A DNA stretch of 64,000 nucleotides from Agromyces sp. Soil535. GTDB lineage: Bacteria; Actinomycetota; Actinomycetes; Actinomycetales; Microbacteriaceae. Shown piece by piece: positions 30,028 through 40,772 of this stretch. The notes under the pieces were generated by a model, which was given only the letters and a program-made list of their open reading frames with translations, was not told where the DNA came from and ran no database searches. Position numbers and translations under genes: made by a program. Numbering within the stretch: position 1 is the first letter of the stretch; each line of letters starts with the position of its first letter. The stretch is taken from positions 310,309 through 374,308 of the forward strand of contig NZ_LMRW01000023.1 in NCBI RefSeq assembly GCF_001428255.1, written 5' to 3'.

Positions 30028-31155
30028 ATGTCCACGCAGACCCAGTCCACCCAGTCCCCCACCGAGGCCCTTTCCCAGGCCGGCGTGAGCATCTGGCTCG
30101 ACGACCTCTCGCGCGAGCGCATCACGTCGGGCGGCCTCGAGCGGCTGATCGCCGAGCGCAACGTCGTGGGCGTCACCACCAACCCCACGATCTTCGCGGG
30201 CGCCCTCGCGAAGGGCGACGGCTACCACGCGCAGCTCCACGCGCTCGCCCTGGGCGGCGCCGACGTCGACAGCGCGGTCTTCGAGATCACGACCGACGAC
30301 GTGCGCACTGCGGCCGACATCTTCCACCCGGCCTACGAGGCGAGCAACGGCTACGACGGCCGCGTCTCGATCGAGGTCGCCCCCGACCTCGCACACGACA
30401 CGGCGCGCACGATCGAGCAGGCGCACGCCCTGTGGGACAAGGTCGGCCGGCCGAACGTGATGATCAAGATCCCTGGGACCGTCGAGGGCCTCGACGCGAT
30501 CACGGCGGCGATCGGCGCGGGCATCAGCGTCAACGTAACGCTGATCTTCAGCCTCGACCGCTACCGCCAGGTGATGGACGCCTACCTCGCCGGGCTCGAG
30601 CGGGCGAAGGCCGCCGGCATCGACCTCTCCACCATCCACTCGGTCGCCTCGTTCTTCGTCTCACGCGTCGACACCGAGATCGACAAGCGTCTCGTCGCGA
30701 TCGGCACCGACGAGGCCCTGGCACTGAAGAGCAAGGGGGGCGTCGCCAACGCGCGACTCGCGTACGAGCTCTACGAGGAGGTGTTCGGCGGCGAGCGGGC
30801 GACCGCGCTCCTGGACGCAGGCGCCAACCGCCAGCGTCCGCTGTGGGCGTCCACGGGCGTCAAGGACCCGTCGCTGCCCGACACCCTCTACGTCACCGAA
30901 CTCGTCGCACGGGGCGTCGTCAACACGATGCCCGAGAAGACGCTCGAGGCGACCTTCGACCACGGCGAGATCCTCGGCGACACCGTGACCAGCGCGTACG
31001 CCGATGCCGGAGGCGTGCTCGATGCGCTCGCCCGCGTGGGCGTCGACTACGACGACGTGACCGCCGTGCTCGAGCGCGAGGGCGTCGAGAAGTTCATCGT
31101 GTCGTGGCACGAGCTGCTCGACACGGTGCGCGGCGCGCTGGAGGCGGCCCGATGA
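30028..31155 (+). CDS. tal: Transaldolase
   Basis: Schiff-base aldolase transferring dihydroxyacetone units in the pentose phosphate pathway. 375 residues, the long form usual in actinobacteria. Motifs: [13 protein letters not shown] near 52-64, the catalytic lysine in VMIKIPGT near residue 147, and [13 protein letters not shown] near 170. The ATG at 30028 is chosen over the one 9 bases upstream because AAGGAG then has 9-nt spacing. It sits 25 bases after tkt and overlaps pgi by four bases (ATGA). Confidence 0.96.
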   Translation: MSTQTQSTQSPTEALSQAGVSIWLDDLSRERITSGGLERLIAERNVVGVTTNPTIFAGALAKGDGYHAQLHALALGGADVDSAVFEITTDDVRTAADIFHPAYEASNGYDGRVSIEVAPDLAHDTARTIEQAHALWDKVGRPNVMIKIPGTVEGLDAITAAIGAGISVNVTLIFSLDRYRQVMDAYLAGLERAKAAGIDLSTIHSVASFFVSRVDTEIDKRLVAIGTDEALALKSKGGVANARLAYELYEEVFGGERATALLDAGANRQRPLWASTGVKDPSLPDTLYVTELVARGVVNTMPEKTLEATFDHGEILGDTVTSAYADAGGVLDALARVGVDYDDVTAVLEREGVEKFIVSWHELLDTVRGALEAAR

Positions 31156-32756
31156 GCTTCCGCATCTCGGTCAGCGGCGCGGCCGCCGACGCGGTCCGCC
31201 GCACCGTCCCCGGCCTCGTCGCCGACCTGGTCGCGAGCGGCATCACCGCCCAGGACGCCGCCCTCTGGGGCCCCGCCGCCGAGGAGGAGGCGTCGAAGCG
31301 CCTCGGATGGACCGAGGCGGTCGCGGTCTCGCGCCAGCTCGTCCCCGAGATCGAGGCGCTCCGCGACCAGCTCGAGGCCGACGGCGTCACGCACATCGTG
31401 CTCGCCGGCATGGGCGGCTCCTCGCTCGCACCCGAGGTCATCACCCGCACCTCGCGGGTGGAGCTCACCGTGCTCGACTCGACGGAGCCCGGTCAGGTTC
31501 GCGCGGCCCTTGCCGACCGGCTCGCCGAGTCGGCGCTCGTCGTCTCGTCGAAGTCGGGCTCGACCGTCGAGACCGACAGCCAACGCCGTGTGTACGAGCA
31601 GGCGTTCCACGACGCGGGCATCGACCCGGCGACCCGGATCATCGTCGTGACCGACCCTGGCTCGCCGCTCGACGAGTCGGCCCGCGCGGCCGGCTACCGC
31701 GTCTTCAACGCCGACCCGACGGTCGGCGGCCGCTACTCCGCGCTGACCGCGTTCGGCCTCGTGCCGTCGGGCCTCGCGGGCGTCGACATCGCCGAGATCC
31801 TCGACGAAGCAGAGACGATCGAGCTCTCCCTTGCGATCGACAGCCCGGAGAACCCCGGTCTCGTGCTCGGCGCCGCCATCGCGGCCACCGCCCCGCTGCG
31901 CGACAAGCTCGCGATCGTCGCCGACGGCACCCACATCGTCGGCTTAGCCGACTGGGCCGAGCAGCTCATCGCCGAATCCACGGGCAAGGAGGGCACCGGC
32001 ATCCTGCCCGTCGTGCTCGACCTCGACGCTCCGGAGCTGACCAGCGACCTGCCCGACGTGCAGGTCGTGCGCCTCGTCGATGACGCCGGCGACCAGATCT
32101 TCGCCCGCCACGCCTCGGGCGACATCCGCGTCTCCGGCAGTCTGGGCGCGCAGCTGCTCGTGTGGGAGTACGCCACCGCCGTGGCCGGACGCCTCCTCGG
32201 CATCAACCCGTTCGACCAGCCCGACGTCGAGTCGGCGAAGATCGCGGCTCGCGGACTGCTCGATGCGCGACCCGAGCCGGCCCCGGCGGCGTTCGTCGCC
32301 GACGGCATCGAGGTGCGTGGCACGCCCGACGTGATCGGCGCGTCGAGCGACCTCGTCTCGGCGATCGACGTGCTGCTCGAGGAGCTGCCCGCGAACGGCT
32401 ACGTCTCGGTGCAGGCGTACGTCGACCGCGTCGCCCACCCCGAGCTCGCACGCATCCGCGACCTGCTGGCGGTACGTGCCGGCCGCCCCGTGACGTTCGG
32501 ATGGGGCCCGCGATTCCTGCATTCGACCGGCCAGTTCCACAAGGGCGGTCCCGCGGTCGGCGTGTTCCTGCAGATCACCGAGGCGCCGGCCGAGGACCTC
32601 CCGATTCCCGAGCGCCCGTTCACCTTCGGCGAGCTGATCGCCGCGCAGGCATCCGGCGACGCGAGCGTGCTCGCCGAGCACGGCCGCCCGGTGCTCACGC
32701 TCACGCTGACGGACCCCGCCGCGAACCTCGCGACGCTGTTCGACGCCGTCGGCTGA
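31152..32756 (+). CDS. pgi: Glucose-6-phosphate isomerase
   Basis: Interconverts glucose-6-P and fructose-6-P. 534 residues. The sugar-isomerase fold is shown by [11 protein letters not shown] near 85, SKSGSTVET near 136 and [17 protein letters not shown] near 195-212. It diverges from the enterobacterial Pgi but matches the form found in actinobacterial pentose phosphate operons. Its start overlaps the tal stop and it is followed by zwf after 17 bases. Feeding glucose-6-P into Zwf is the evident role in this operon. Confidence 0.94.
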   Translation: MSFRISVSGAAADAVRRTVPGLVADLVASGITAQDAALWGPAAEEEASKRLGWTEAVAVSRQLVPEIEALRDQLEADGVTHIVLAGMGGSSLAPEVITRTSRVELTVLDSTEPGQVRAALADRLAESALVVSSKSGSTVETDSQRRVYEQAFHDAGIDPATRIIVVTDPGSPLDESARAAGYRVFNADPTVGGRYSALTAFGLVPSGLAGVDIAEILDEAETIELSLAIDSPENPGLVLGAAIAATAPLRDKLAIVADGTHIVGLADWAEQLIAESTGKEGTGILPVVLDLDAPELTSDLPDVQVVRLVDDAGDQIFARHASGDIRVSGSLGAQLLVWEYATAVAGRLLGINPFDQPDVESAKIAARGLLDARPEPAPAAFVADGIEVRGTPDVIGASSDLVSAIDVLLEELPANGYVSVQAYVDRVAHPELARIRDLLAVRAGRPVTFGWGPRFLHSTGQFHKGGPAVGVFLQITEAPAEDLPIPERPFTFGELIAAQASGDASVLAEHGRPVLTLTLTDPAANLATLFDAVG

Positions 32757-32773
32757 TCCAGGGAAGGATCCGC

Positions 32774-34315
32774 ATGGCTCCGGCAGAGATCTCGGCGCAG
32801 CACAACCCGCTGCGTTCCCCCCAGGACTACCGCCTCAACCGGATCGCCGGCCCTTCGAGCCTCATCATCTTCGGGGTGACCGGCGACCTCGCCCGCAAGA
32901 AGCTCATGCCCGCGGTCTACGACCTCGCGAACCGCGGGCTGCTGCCTCCCGGCTTCGCGCTTGTCGGGTTCGCCCGCCGCGACTGGGCCGACGAGGACTT
33001 CGAGGAGGTCGTGCACGACTCGGTCAAGCAGTATGCCCGCACCGAGTTCCGCGAGGATGTCTGGAGGCAGCTCGCGCGCGGCGTCCGGTTCGTCCAGGGC
33101 GATTTCGACGACGATGCGGCGTTCGACCGCCTGCGCACCGTCGTCGAGGAGCTCGACCGCGAGCGCGGCACCATGGGCAATCACGCGTTCTACCTCTCGA
33201 TCCCCCCGAAATCGTTCCCGCTCGTCACCGAGCAGCTGAAGCGGTCGGGGCTCACCCAACAGCGCGACGACCAGTGGCGCCGAGTGGTCATCGAGAAGCC
33301 GTTCGGCTCCGACCTGCAGTCGGCGCGCGAGCTGAACGACGTGGTCGCGTCGGTGTTCCCGCCCGATGCGGTGTTCCGCATCGACCACTACCTCGGCAAG
33401 GAGACGGTGCAGAACATCCTCGCGCTGCGCTTCGCCAACCAGCTGTACGAGCCGATCTGGAATGCGAACTACGTCGACCACGTGCAGATCACGATGGCCG
33501 AGGACATCGGCGTGGGCGGTCGTGCCGGGTATTACGACGGCATCGGCGCAGCGCGCGACGTCATCCAGAACCACCTGCTCCAGCTCCTCGCCCTCACGGC
33601 GATGGAGGAGCCGATCTCGTTCGACGCGGCCGACCTGCGCGCCGAGAAGGAGAAGATCCTCGCCGCGGTCCGGCTGCCCGACGACCTCGCGACCGGCACG
33701 GCGCGCGGGCAGTACGCGGGCGGCTGGCAGGGTGGCGAGAAGGTCGTCGGCTTCCTCGACGAGGACGGGATGAACCCCGAGTCCACGACCGAGACCTACG
33801 CGGCCATGAAGCTGCTTATCGGCACCCGCCGCTGGGCCGGTGTGCCCTTCTACCTGAGGGCCGGCAAGCGCCTCGGGCGCCGGGTCACCGAGATCGCCGT
33901 GGTCTTCAAGCGGGCGCCCCAGCAGGTCTTCGCCGACAGCCAGACCTCGGAGCTCGGACAGAACGCGCTCGTGATCCGCGTGCAGCCCGATGAGGGCGTC
34001 ACGATCCGGTTCGGCTCCAAGGTGCCGGGGGCGGGCATGCAGGTGCGTGATGTCACGATGGACTTCGGCTACGGTCACGCGTTCACCGAGGCCAGCCCAG
34101 AGGCCTACGAGCGCCTCATCCTCGACGTGCTGCTCGGCGACCCGCCGCTCTTCCCCCGCCAGGAGGAGGTCGAGCTGTCCTGGAAGATCCTCGACCCGAT
34201 CGAGGAGTTCTGGGCGACGAAGGGCCAGCCCGAGCAGTACCGGCCCGGAACCTGGGGTCCGAGCTCAGCCGACGAGCTCCTGCACCGCGACGGACGAAGC
34301 TGGAGGCGCCCATGA
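32774..34315 (+). CDS. zwf: Glucose-6-phosphate 1-dehydrogenase
   Basis: Oxidises glucose-6-P to 6-phosphogluconolactone with NADP+. 513 residues. The dinucleotide-binding GVTGDLARKK is at 34-43 and the active-site RIDHYLGKE near 203-211. GGAAGGA precedes the ATG at ideal spacing. It overlaps opcA by four bases. OpcA, encoded next, is known as an activator or assembly factor for this enzyme in cyanobacteria and actinobacteria. Confidence 0.98.
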   Translation: MAPAEISAQHNPLRSPQDYRLNRIAGPSSLIIFGVTGDLARKKLMPAVYDLANRGLLPPGFALVGFARRDWADEDFEEVVHDSVKQYARTEFREDVWRQLARGVRFVQGDFDDDAAFDRLRTVVEELDRERGTMGNHAFYLSIPPKSFPLVTEQLKRSGLTQQRDDQWRRVVIEKPFGSDLQSARELNDVVASVFPPDAVFRIDHYLGKETVQNILALRFANQLYEPIWNANYVDHVQITMAEDIGVGGRAGYYDGIGAARDVIQNHLLQLLALTAMEEPISFDAADLRAEKEKILAAVRLPDDLATGTARGQYAGGWQGGEKVVGFLDEDGMNPESTTETYAAMKLLIGTRRWAGVPFYLRAGKRLGRRVTEIAVVFKRAPQQVFADSQTSELGQNALVIRVQPDEGVTIRFGSKVPGAGMQVRDVTMDFGYGHAFTEASPEAYERLILDVLLGDPPLFPRQEEVELSWKILDPIEEFWATKGQPEQYRPGTWGPSSADELLHRDGRSWRRP

Positions 34316-35271
34316 TCGTCGAACTCCCCGACACGACGACGAGCCAGGTCTCCAAGACGCTGGTGAAGATCCGCGAGGAGGGCGGCGTCGTCGCCCTCGG
34401 CCGCGTGCTGACCCTCGTGATCGCCACGTCGCCCGGCAGCGAGGAGGAGGCGATCGAGGCGGCGAACGACGCGTCGCGTGAGCATCCGATGCGCGTCATC
34501 GTGGTCTCCAGCGATCCTCACGAGCTGCCCGGCGTCGAGGCACGACTCGACGCGGAGATCCGCGTGGGCGGCGACGCCGGTGCGAGTGAGGTGATCGTGC
34601 TGCGCGCGTGCGGCGACGCGGCGCTCGACGAGGAGAGCCTCGTCATGGGCCTGCTGCTGCCGGATGCGCCGGTCGTCACCTGGTGGCCCGGCGCGGCGCC
34701 CGCCGTACCGCGTGAGGCCGCGCTCGGCCGTATCGCACAGCGTCGCATCACGGATGCCTCGACGCAGGCCGACCCGCAGGGATCGCTGCACTCGCTCGAG
34801 GCGAGTTACTCGCCCGGTGACGCGGACTTCGCGTGGACCCGGCTCACGCTGTGGCGTGCACAGCTCGCCGCGGTGCTCGACCAGCCGCCGTACGAGCCCA
34901 TCACGGGCGTCCGGGTGACCGGCGCCATCGATTCGCCATCGACCACCCTGTTGGCGGCGTGGCTGCGGCTCGAGCTCGACGTGCCCGCGACCTGCGTCCT
35001 CACCCCGGTAGAGGCGGGCTCGCACGGCATCCACGGGGTGCGCCTCGAGCGCGATGGGGGCGCCATCGAGCTCGTACGAGACATCCCCGGCATCGCGACC
35101 CTCCGCCAGCCCGGACAGCCCGTGCACGACCTGGCGCTCCCCCGCCGCAATCTGCGCGACTGCCTCGCCGACGAACTCCGCCGCCTCGACCCCGATGAGC
35201 TGTACGGTGAAGTGATCACGAGCGGCCTGGCGCTGCTCGGCGACGCGGAGGCCGAAGGAGTCCATGCATGA
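34312..35271 (+). CDS. opcA: Glucose-6-phosphate dehydrogenase assembly protein OpcA
   Basis: A 319-residue partner of Zwf. The PF10128-type OpcA features include VIVVSSDPHELPGVEARLDA, VTWWPGAAPAVPR near 120-132 and a C-terminal domain with NLRDCLADELRRLD. There is no enzymatic motif. Both ends overlap neighbours by four bases (zwf and pgl), so the three oxidative-branch genes are translationally coupled. Confidence 0.95.
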   Translation: MIVELPDTTTSQVSKTLVKIREEGGVVALGRVLTLVIATSPGSEEEAIEAANDASREHPMRVIVVSSDPHELPGVEARLDAEIRVGGDAGASEVIVLRACGDAALDEESLVMGLLLPDAPVVTWWPGAAPAVPREAALGRIAQRRITDASTQADPQGSLHSLEASYSPGDADFAWTRLTLWRAQLAAVLDQPPYEPITGVRVTGAIDSPSTTLLAAWLRLELDVPATCVLTPVEAGSHGIHGVRLERDGGAIELVRDIPGIATLRQPGQPVHDLALPRRNLRDCLADELRRLDPDELYGEVITSGLALLGDAEAEGVHA

Positions 35272-36038
35272 CGAATGAGCGGCGGGTACTCGTCCACCCC
35301 GACAAGGCTTCGTTGGCGAGTTCCGTCTCGGCGCGCTTCATCACGAAGATGCTCGACATCCTCGACACGCAGGCCGTGGCGCACGTCGTGCTGACGGGCG
35401 GGTCGATGGGCTCCGCGGTGCTCGAGGCTGTGTCGGCGTCGCCCGCGCGCATGACGATCGACTGGTCGCGTGTGCACTTCTGGTGGGGCGATGAACGGTG
35501 GGTGCCCGCTCGTGATGAGGAGCGCAACGACGAGCAGGCGCGCGTCGCCCTGCTCGACGACCTCGACGTGCCCGACGAGAATGTGCACGCCTTCCCAGCC
35601 GCCGACTCCGGCATGAGCCTCGACGAGGCCGCCGAGGTCTACGCCGCCGAGCTGTCGGAGCACGGTGTGGACGGGCTGCCGCACCCGATCTTCGACATCA
35701 CGTTCCTCGGCGTCGGCCCCGACGGGCACATCGCCTCGCTGTTCCCGCACCGCTCCGGCATCCAGGTGACCGACCACACGGTCATCCCGGTGCGGAATGC
35801 GCCGAAGCCACCGCCCGAGCGACTCAGCCTCACGCGGCCCGTGATCAACTCGTCGCAGCGCATCTGGCTGGTACTTGCCGGGGCCGACAAGGCGTCCGCG
35901 CTCGGACTCGCCCTTGCCGGGGCGAGCCGCGACGAGGTGCCCGTGGCCGGCATCAAGGGGCGTCGACGCACGGTCTTCTTCGTCGATGCGGATGCCGCCG
36001 CCGAGGTGCCCGAGGCGCTCATCGCGCGCGACTACTGA
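35268..36038 (+). CDS. pgl: 6-phosphogluconolactonase
   Basis: Hydrolyses 6-phosphogluconolactone, the product of Zwf. 256 residues with the NagB/Pgl fold: LTGGSMGSAVLEAV near 43-56, VHFWWGDERWVP near 66-77 and FLGVGPDGHIASLFPH near 145-160, all typical. The start overlaps opcA by four bases. It is the last gene of the operon and is followed by a strong hairpin at 36078-36118. gnd is not in the window. Confidence 0.96.
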   Translation: MTNERRVLVHPDKASLASSVSARFITKMLDILDTQAVAHVVLTGGSMGSAVLEAVSASPARMTIDWSRVHFWWGDERWVPARDEERNDEQARVALLDDLDVPDENVHAFPAADSGMSLDEAAEVYAAELSEHGVDGLPHPIFDITFLGVGPDGHIASLFPHRSGIQVTDHTVIPVRNAPKPPPERLSLTRPVINSSQRIWLVLAGADKASALGLALAGASRDEVPVAGIKGRRRTVFFVDADAAAEVPEALIARDY

Positions 36039-36077
36039 GCACAGGCGAACGGATGCCGCACCCGCGCGGTACCGACG

Positions 36078-36118
36078 ACGTGGAAGGGGCCAGCCGATCC
36101 GGCTGGCCCCTTCCACGT
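36078..36118. terminator. Bidirectional terminator between pgl and rbpA
   Basis: A perfect 19-bp stem (36078-36096 with 36100-36118) and a 3-nt loop is placed between two convergent operons. A short T-containing tract follows on the plus side. This is the strongest hairpin in the window. Confidence 0.88.
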
Positions 36119-36134
36119 TCTGCTGGTGAGCGCG

Positions 36135-36503
36135 TCAGTCCTGCGGCGCGCTCTGTCCGCGGCGCGCACGAAGCTGCGTGAGCGCTTCCTCGAGGAGCGC
36201 CGCGGCCTCCTCGTCGGTGCGCCGTTCCTTCACGTACGCGAGGTGCGTCTTGTACGGCTCGAGCTTCGACACCGACGGCGGGTTGTCCTTGTCACGGCCG
36301 GCCGGAAGGCCCGTCGAGGGACTGTCGATGATGTCGGGGATCTCCTCCTCGGGGAGGGACGCCGCGAAGTGCCGCACGGTCTCATTGCCCTGGGCGTCCC
36401 AGTAGCTCACCGCCACGCGGTCGGCGTGGAATCCTCGGTCCTGCTCGCCCATCGGTCCCGCGCCCACGCGCGAACCCCGGATGGCGCTGTTCCCTGATGC
36501 CAT
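36135..36503 (-). CDS. rbpA: RNA polymerase-binding protein RbpA
   Basis: Actinobacteria-specific factor that binds RNA polymerase and the principal sigma factor and stabilises open complexes. 122 residues. The N-terminal RGSRVGAGPMGEQDRG, core FAASLPEEEIPDIIDSPSTG and basic linker KLEPYKTHLAYVKERR are characteristic. It differs from some homologues in lacking zinc-binding cysteines. GGGGGAA precedes the ATG. It starts 10 bases after the secG stop, so it is probably the last gene of the glycolytic operon. Confidence 0.95.
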   Translation of the reverse strand: MASGNSAIRGSRVGAGPMGEQDRGFHADRVAVSYWDAQGNETVRHFAASLPEEEIPDIIDSPSTGLPAGRDKDNPPSVSKLEPYKTHLAYVKERRTDEEAAALLEEALTQLRARRGQSAPQD

Positions 36504-36513
36504 GGTTCCCCCG

Positions 36514-36765
36514 TCAGATTCCGGCTTCGAACTTGGTGATGAGTCCGAGCACCACGATGCACGTCACCCAGACCAGTCCGAGGATGATCGTGATGCGGTT
36601 GAGGTTTCGCTCGGCCACCCCGGACGCGCCCAGGCTGGACGTGACGCCGCCGCCGAACATGTCGGACAGACCGCCGCCTCGGCCCTTGTGCAGCAGGATG
36701 AGCAGCGTCAGCAGGAGGCTCGTGAGACCGAGCAGCACCTGCAGGACGACCTGGAGAATCTCCAC
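36514..36765 (-). CDS. secG: Preprotein translocase subunit SecG
   Basis: Small membrane subunit of the SecYEG channel. 83 residues with two hydrophobic helices, about 4-24 and 58-77, separated by the conserved loop HKGRGGGLSDMFGGG. The GTG at 36763-36765 is chosen because AAAGG precedes it and the first helix begins directly after it; a longer reading upstream lacks support. It follows tpiA, an order common in actinobacteria. Confidence 0.95.
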   Translation of the reverse strand: MEILQVVLQVLLGLTSLLLTLLILLHKGRGGGLSDMFGGGVTSSLGASGVAERNLNRITIILGLVWVTCIVVLGLITKFEAGI

Positions 36766-36812
36766 GGGTGAACCTTTCCGGGCACGACGGATGGTGTCAG
36801 TGCCGACAATCG

Positions 36813-36818
36813 AGTATA
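36813..36818 (-). promoter_or_regulatory. Candidate -10 for secG-rbpA
   Basis: TATACT on the minus strand lies in the 86-base gap after tpiA, with the secG GTG 48 bases downstream. There is no clear -35. It would let secG and rbpA be transcribed apart from the glycolytic genes. Confidence 0.45.
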
Positions 36819-36851
36819 GCCGCACCGCCGGCGGAGCCTGTGGAGCGCGGC

Positions 36852-37640
36852 TCAGGCGCCGACGTGCTTCTTGAACCGGACGATGCTCGAGAACTCGTCG
36901 ATGTCGAGGCTCGCGCCCCCGACGAGCGCGCCGTCCACGTTCGGCTCACGCAGGAACGACGCGATGTTCGCAGCCTTGACCGACCCGCCGTAGAGGATGC
37001 GGGTGGACGCAGCGACTTCGTCGCCCAACAGCTCGGCGATGAGGGCTCGCAGCGCCCCTGCCACCTGCTCGGCCTGCCCGGGGGTCGCCGCCTGACCGGA
37101 GCCGATGGCCCAGACGGGTTCGTACGCGACGACGAGGCCCTTCGACCCGTCGACGCCGTCGAGCGCCGTGCGGAGCTGCCTCACCGGCACGGCACTCGGG
37201 CCGTGCGCCTCGAGGTCCTCCGCCGTCTCTCCGACGCACACCACCGGCACGAGTCCGTGCCTGTGGGCGGCGATCACCTTGGCGTTCACGTCGGCGTCGG
37301 TCTCGTGATGCAGCGTGCGCCGCTCGGAGTGCCCGATGATGACGTACCGGCAGTCGAGCTGCGCGAGGAACGCGCCCGAGATCTCGCCGGTGTACGCGCC
37401 GGAGTCGTGCGCCGAGACGTCCTGTGCGCCGTACGCGAGCGGCAGCGAATCGGCGGCCACGAGCGTCTGCACCGAACGCAGGTCGGTGAACGGCGGGAAC
37501 ACCGCGACTTCGGCGTCTGCGAAGTCGTGCCTCGCATCCGCCAACGACCACGCCAGCTTCTGCACGAAGGCGATCGACTGCAGGTGGTCGAGGTTCATCT
37601 TCCAGTTGCCCGCGATGAACGGGGTGCGTGTCACTGCCAT
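36852..37640 (-). CDS. tpiA: Triosephosphate isomerase
   Basis: TIM-barrel enzyme interconverting DHAP and glyceraldehyde-3-P. 262 residues. Catalytic K14 (GNWKMN), H104 (IIGHSERR) and E174 (AYEPVWAIG) are all present, as is the C-terminal LYGGSVKAAN. GGAGG precedes the ATG. The start lies within the last ten bases of pgk, so the two are coupled. Confidence 0.98.
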   Translation of the reverse strand: MAVTRTPFIAGNWKMNLDHLQSIAFVQKLAWSLADARHDFADAEVAVFPPFTDLRSVQTLVAADSLPLAYGAQDVSAHDSGAYTGEISGAFLAQLDCRYVIIGHSERRTLHHETDADVNAKVIAAHRHGLVPVVCVGETAEDLEAHGPSAVPVRQLRTALDGVDGSKGLVVAYEPVWAIGSGQAATPGQAEQVAGALRALIAELLGDEVAASTRILYGGSVKAANIASFLREPNVDGALVGGASLDIDEFSSIVRFKKHVGA

Positions 37641-38851
37641 CCGAGGACCTCCAGTCCGGGGAGCTTCCTGCCCTCGAGGAACTCGAGGCTCGCGCCCCCG
37701 CCCGTCGAGATGTGTCCGAACGCCGCATCGTCGAAGCCGAGCTGGCGTACGGCTGCCGCCGAATCGCCGCCGCCGACGACGCTGAGCCCGTCGACCTCGG
37801 TGAGCGCCTCGGCGACCACGCGGGTGCCGGCGGCGAAGGGGGCGAGCTCGAACACGCCCATCGGGCCGTTCCAGAAGACGGTCTTCGACCCGCGGATCTG
37901 CTCCGCGAAGGCGGCCGCCGTGTCGGGGCCGATGTCGAGTCCGAGGCCGGAAGCCCCGAAGGGCGTCTCCTCGATGGCATCGGCCGGCGCGACGACGTGC
38001 TCGGCGTCAGCCGAGAACGACGCCGCGACCACCACGTCGGTGGGCAGCACGATCGAGACGCCGCGCTCCTCCGCCTCGGCGAGGTACCCTATGACGGTCT
38101 CGATCTGGTCGGCCTCGAGCAGGCTCGAGCCCACCTGGTGGCCCTGTGCCGCGAGGAACGTGAAGAGCATGCCCCCGCCGATGAGCAGCGTGTCGACGCG
38201 CGGGAGCAGGTGCGCGATGACGCCGAGCTTGTCGGACACCTTCGAGCCGCCGAGCACCACCGTGTACGGCCGCTCGGGCGACTCGGTGAGCCGGTCGAGC
38301 ACGTCGAGCTCCGCCGCGATCAGCAGGCCCGCGGCGCTCGGCCGCAACTGCTCGAGCTCGTAGACGCTCGCCTGCTTGCGGTGCACGACGCCGAAGCCGT
38401 CGGAGACGACCGCGTCGGCGGAGCCCGCGAGCTCGCCGGCGAACGCGGTGCGCTCCGCCTCGTTCTTCGAGGTCTCCCCCGGGTTGAACCGCAGGTTCTC
38501 GAGCACGAGCACCTCGCCGTCGCCGAGCGCCTCGACCTTCGCCGTGGCATCCGGCCCGACCGTGTCGCTCGCGAACGCGACGGGCGCGTCGATGAGTTCG
38601 CCGAGGCGCGCCGCGACCGGCGCGAGGCTGTACCTCGGGTCGGGCGCCCCGTCGGGGCGGCCCAGGTGGGAGACCACGATCACGCGGGCTCCCTGGCCGA
38701 CGAGGGCCTCGAGCGTGGGGACGGACGCCCGCACGCGGCCGTCGTCCGTGATGACCCCGTCCTGGAGAGGGACGTTGAGGTCACAACGGACGACGACGCG
38801 CTTGCCGGCGAGCGGACCGAGGGATTCGATCGTTCGCAGGGTCACAGTCAT
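37631..38851 (-). CDS. pgk: Phosphoglycerate kinase
   Basis: Transfers phosphate from 1,3-bisphosphoglycerate to ADP. 406 residues. VVVRCDLNVPLQDG near 20-33, SHLGRPDG near 62-69, VLGGSKVSDKLGV near 203-215 and the C-terminal SVVGGGDSAAAV show the two-domain kinase with all main motifs. It begins 4 bases after the gap stop and overlaps tpiA by ten bases. Confidence 0.98.
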   Translation of the reverse strand: MTVTLRTIESLGPLAGKRVVVRCDLNVPLQDGVITDDGRVRASVPTLEALVGQGARVIVVSHLGRPDGAPDPRYSLAPVAARLGELIDAPVAFASDTVGPDATAKVEALGDGEVLVLENLRFNPGETSKNEAERTAFAGELAGSADAVVSDGFGVVHRKQASVYELEQLRPSAAGLLIAAELDVLDRLTESPERPYTVVLGGSKVSDKLGVIAHLLPRVDTLLIGGGMLFTFLAAQGHQVGSSLLEADQIETVIGYLAEAEERGVSIVLPTDVVVAASFSADAEHVVAPADAIEETPFGASGLGLDIGPDTAAAFAEQIRGSKTVFWNGPMGVFELAPFAAGTRVVAEALTEVDGLSVVGGGDSAAAVRQLGFDDAAFGHISTGGGASLEFLEGRKLPGLEVLGWQ

Positions 38852-38855
38852 CGAC

Positions 38856-39953
<1,098 letters not shown>

Positions 39954-40580
39954 CTACGACAGTAGCAGCAGCCCTGAGGTCTTCTCACCGGCGGCCTGGA
40001 AGCGCTGCTGGACGTTCTCCCAGTTCGCGATGTTCCAGAACGCCTTCACGTAGTCGGCTCGCACGTTCTTGTAGTCGAGGTAGTAGGCGTGCTCCCAGAC
40101 GTCGAGCATCAGGAGCGGCACGATGCCGGCCGGCAGGTTCCCCTGCTGGTCGAAGAACTGCACGATGATGGGGCGCTGGCCGATGGAATCCCACGCGAGC
40201 ACGGCCCAGCCTGAGCCCTGGACGCCGAGCGCGGTCGCGGTGAAGTGCGCCTGGAACTTGTCGAACGAGCCGAAGTGGTCGTCGATCGCCGCGGCGAGCT
40301 CGCCGGTGGGCTTGTCGCCGCCGTCGGGCGAAAGGTTGGTCCAGAAGATCGAGTGGTTGACGTGGCCGCCGAGGTTGAATGCGAGGTCCTTCTCGAGCTT
40401 GTTGACGTTGGCGAGGTTGCCCGAGTCGCGTGCCTCTGCGAGCTGCGCGAGGGCCGTGTTGGCGCCGGTCACGTACGCCTGATGGTGCTTCGAATGGTGC
40501 AGCTCCATGATCGTGCCGCTGATCGACGGCGCGAGCGCAGAGTAGTCGTAGGGCAGGTCTGGGAGGGTGTAGTCAGCCAT
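39954..40580 (-). CDS. sodA: Superoxide dismutase (Fe/Mn family)
   Basis: Converts superoxide to peroxide and oxygen in the cytoplasm. 208 residues. Metal ligands are H28 (ELHHSKHH), H76 (HVNHSIFW), D160 and H164 ([12 protein letters not shown]). The glutamine in FFDQQGNLP near 145 is the pattern usual for Mn-dependent or cambialistic enzymes; the metal is an inference. AAGGAG precedes the ATG. A minus-strand TAGACT (40646-40651) may be its -10. Confidence 0.97.
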   Translation of the reverse strand: MADYTLPDLPYDYSALAPSISGTIMELHHSKHHQAYVTGANTALAQLAEARDSGNLANVNKLEKDLAFNLGGHVNHSIFWTNLSPDGGDKPTGELAAAIDDHFGSFDKFQAHFTATALGVQGSGWAVLAWDSIGQRPIIVQFFDQQGNLPAGIVPLLMLDVWEHAYYLDYKNVRADYVKAFWNIANWENVQQRFQAAGEKTSGLLLLS

Positions 40581-40772
40581 TGCTTCTCCTTGTCAGATGC
40601 CGGGCGTTCCGGGCTCCTGCCCGGTGTTCCGCGGCTGCATCCACGAGTCTATGCCTGCTCCGCGGCGGGTCCGTCGGGGTTGACGCCGAAGGTCACGGGG
40701 CGGGACACGAGCGGGATGCCGCAGCATCCGGTCGTGTCGAAGGTGCGCCGTCGACGTGGCCGACGACGAGGA

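Noticed and set aside
40714..40729. GGATGC-CGCA-GCATCC hairpin after whiA
   Set aside because: Six base pairs made from the abundant GGATGC motif; too weak and too far (about 45 bases) from the whiA stop to call a terminator.
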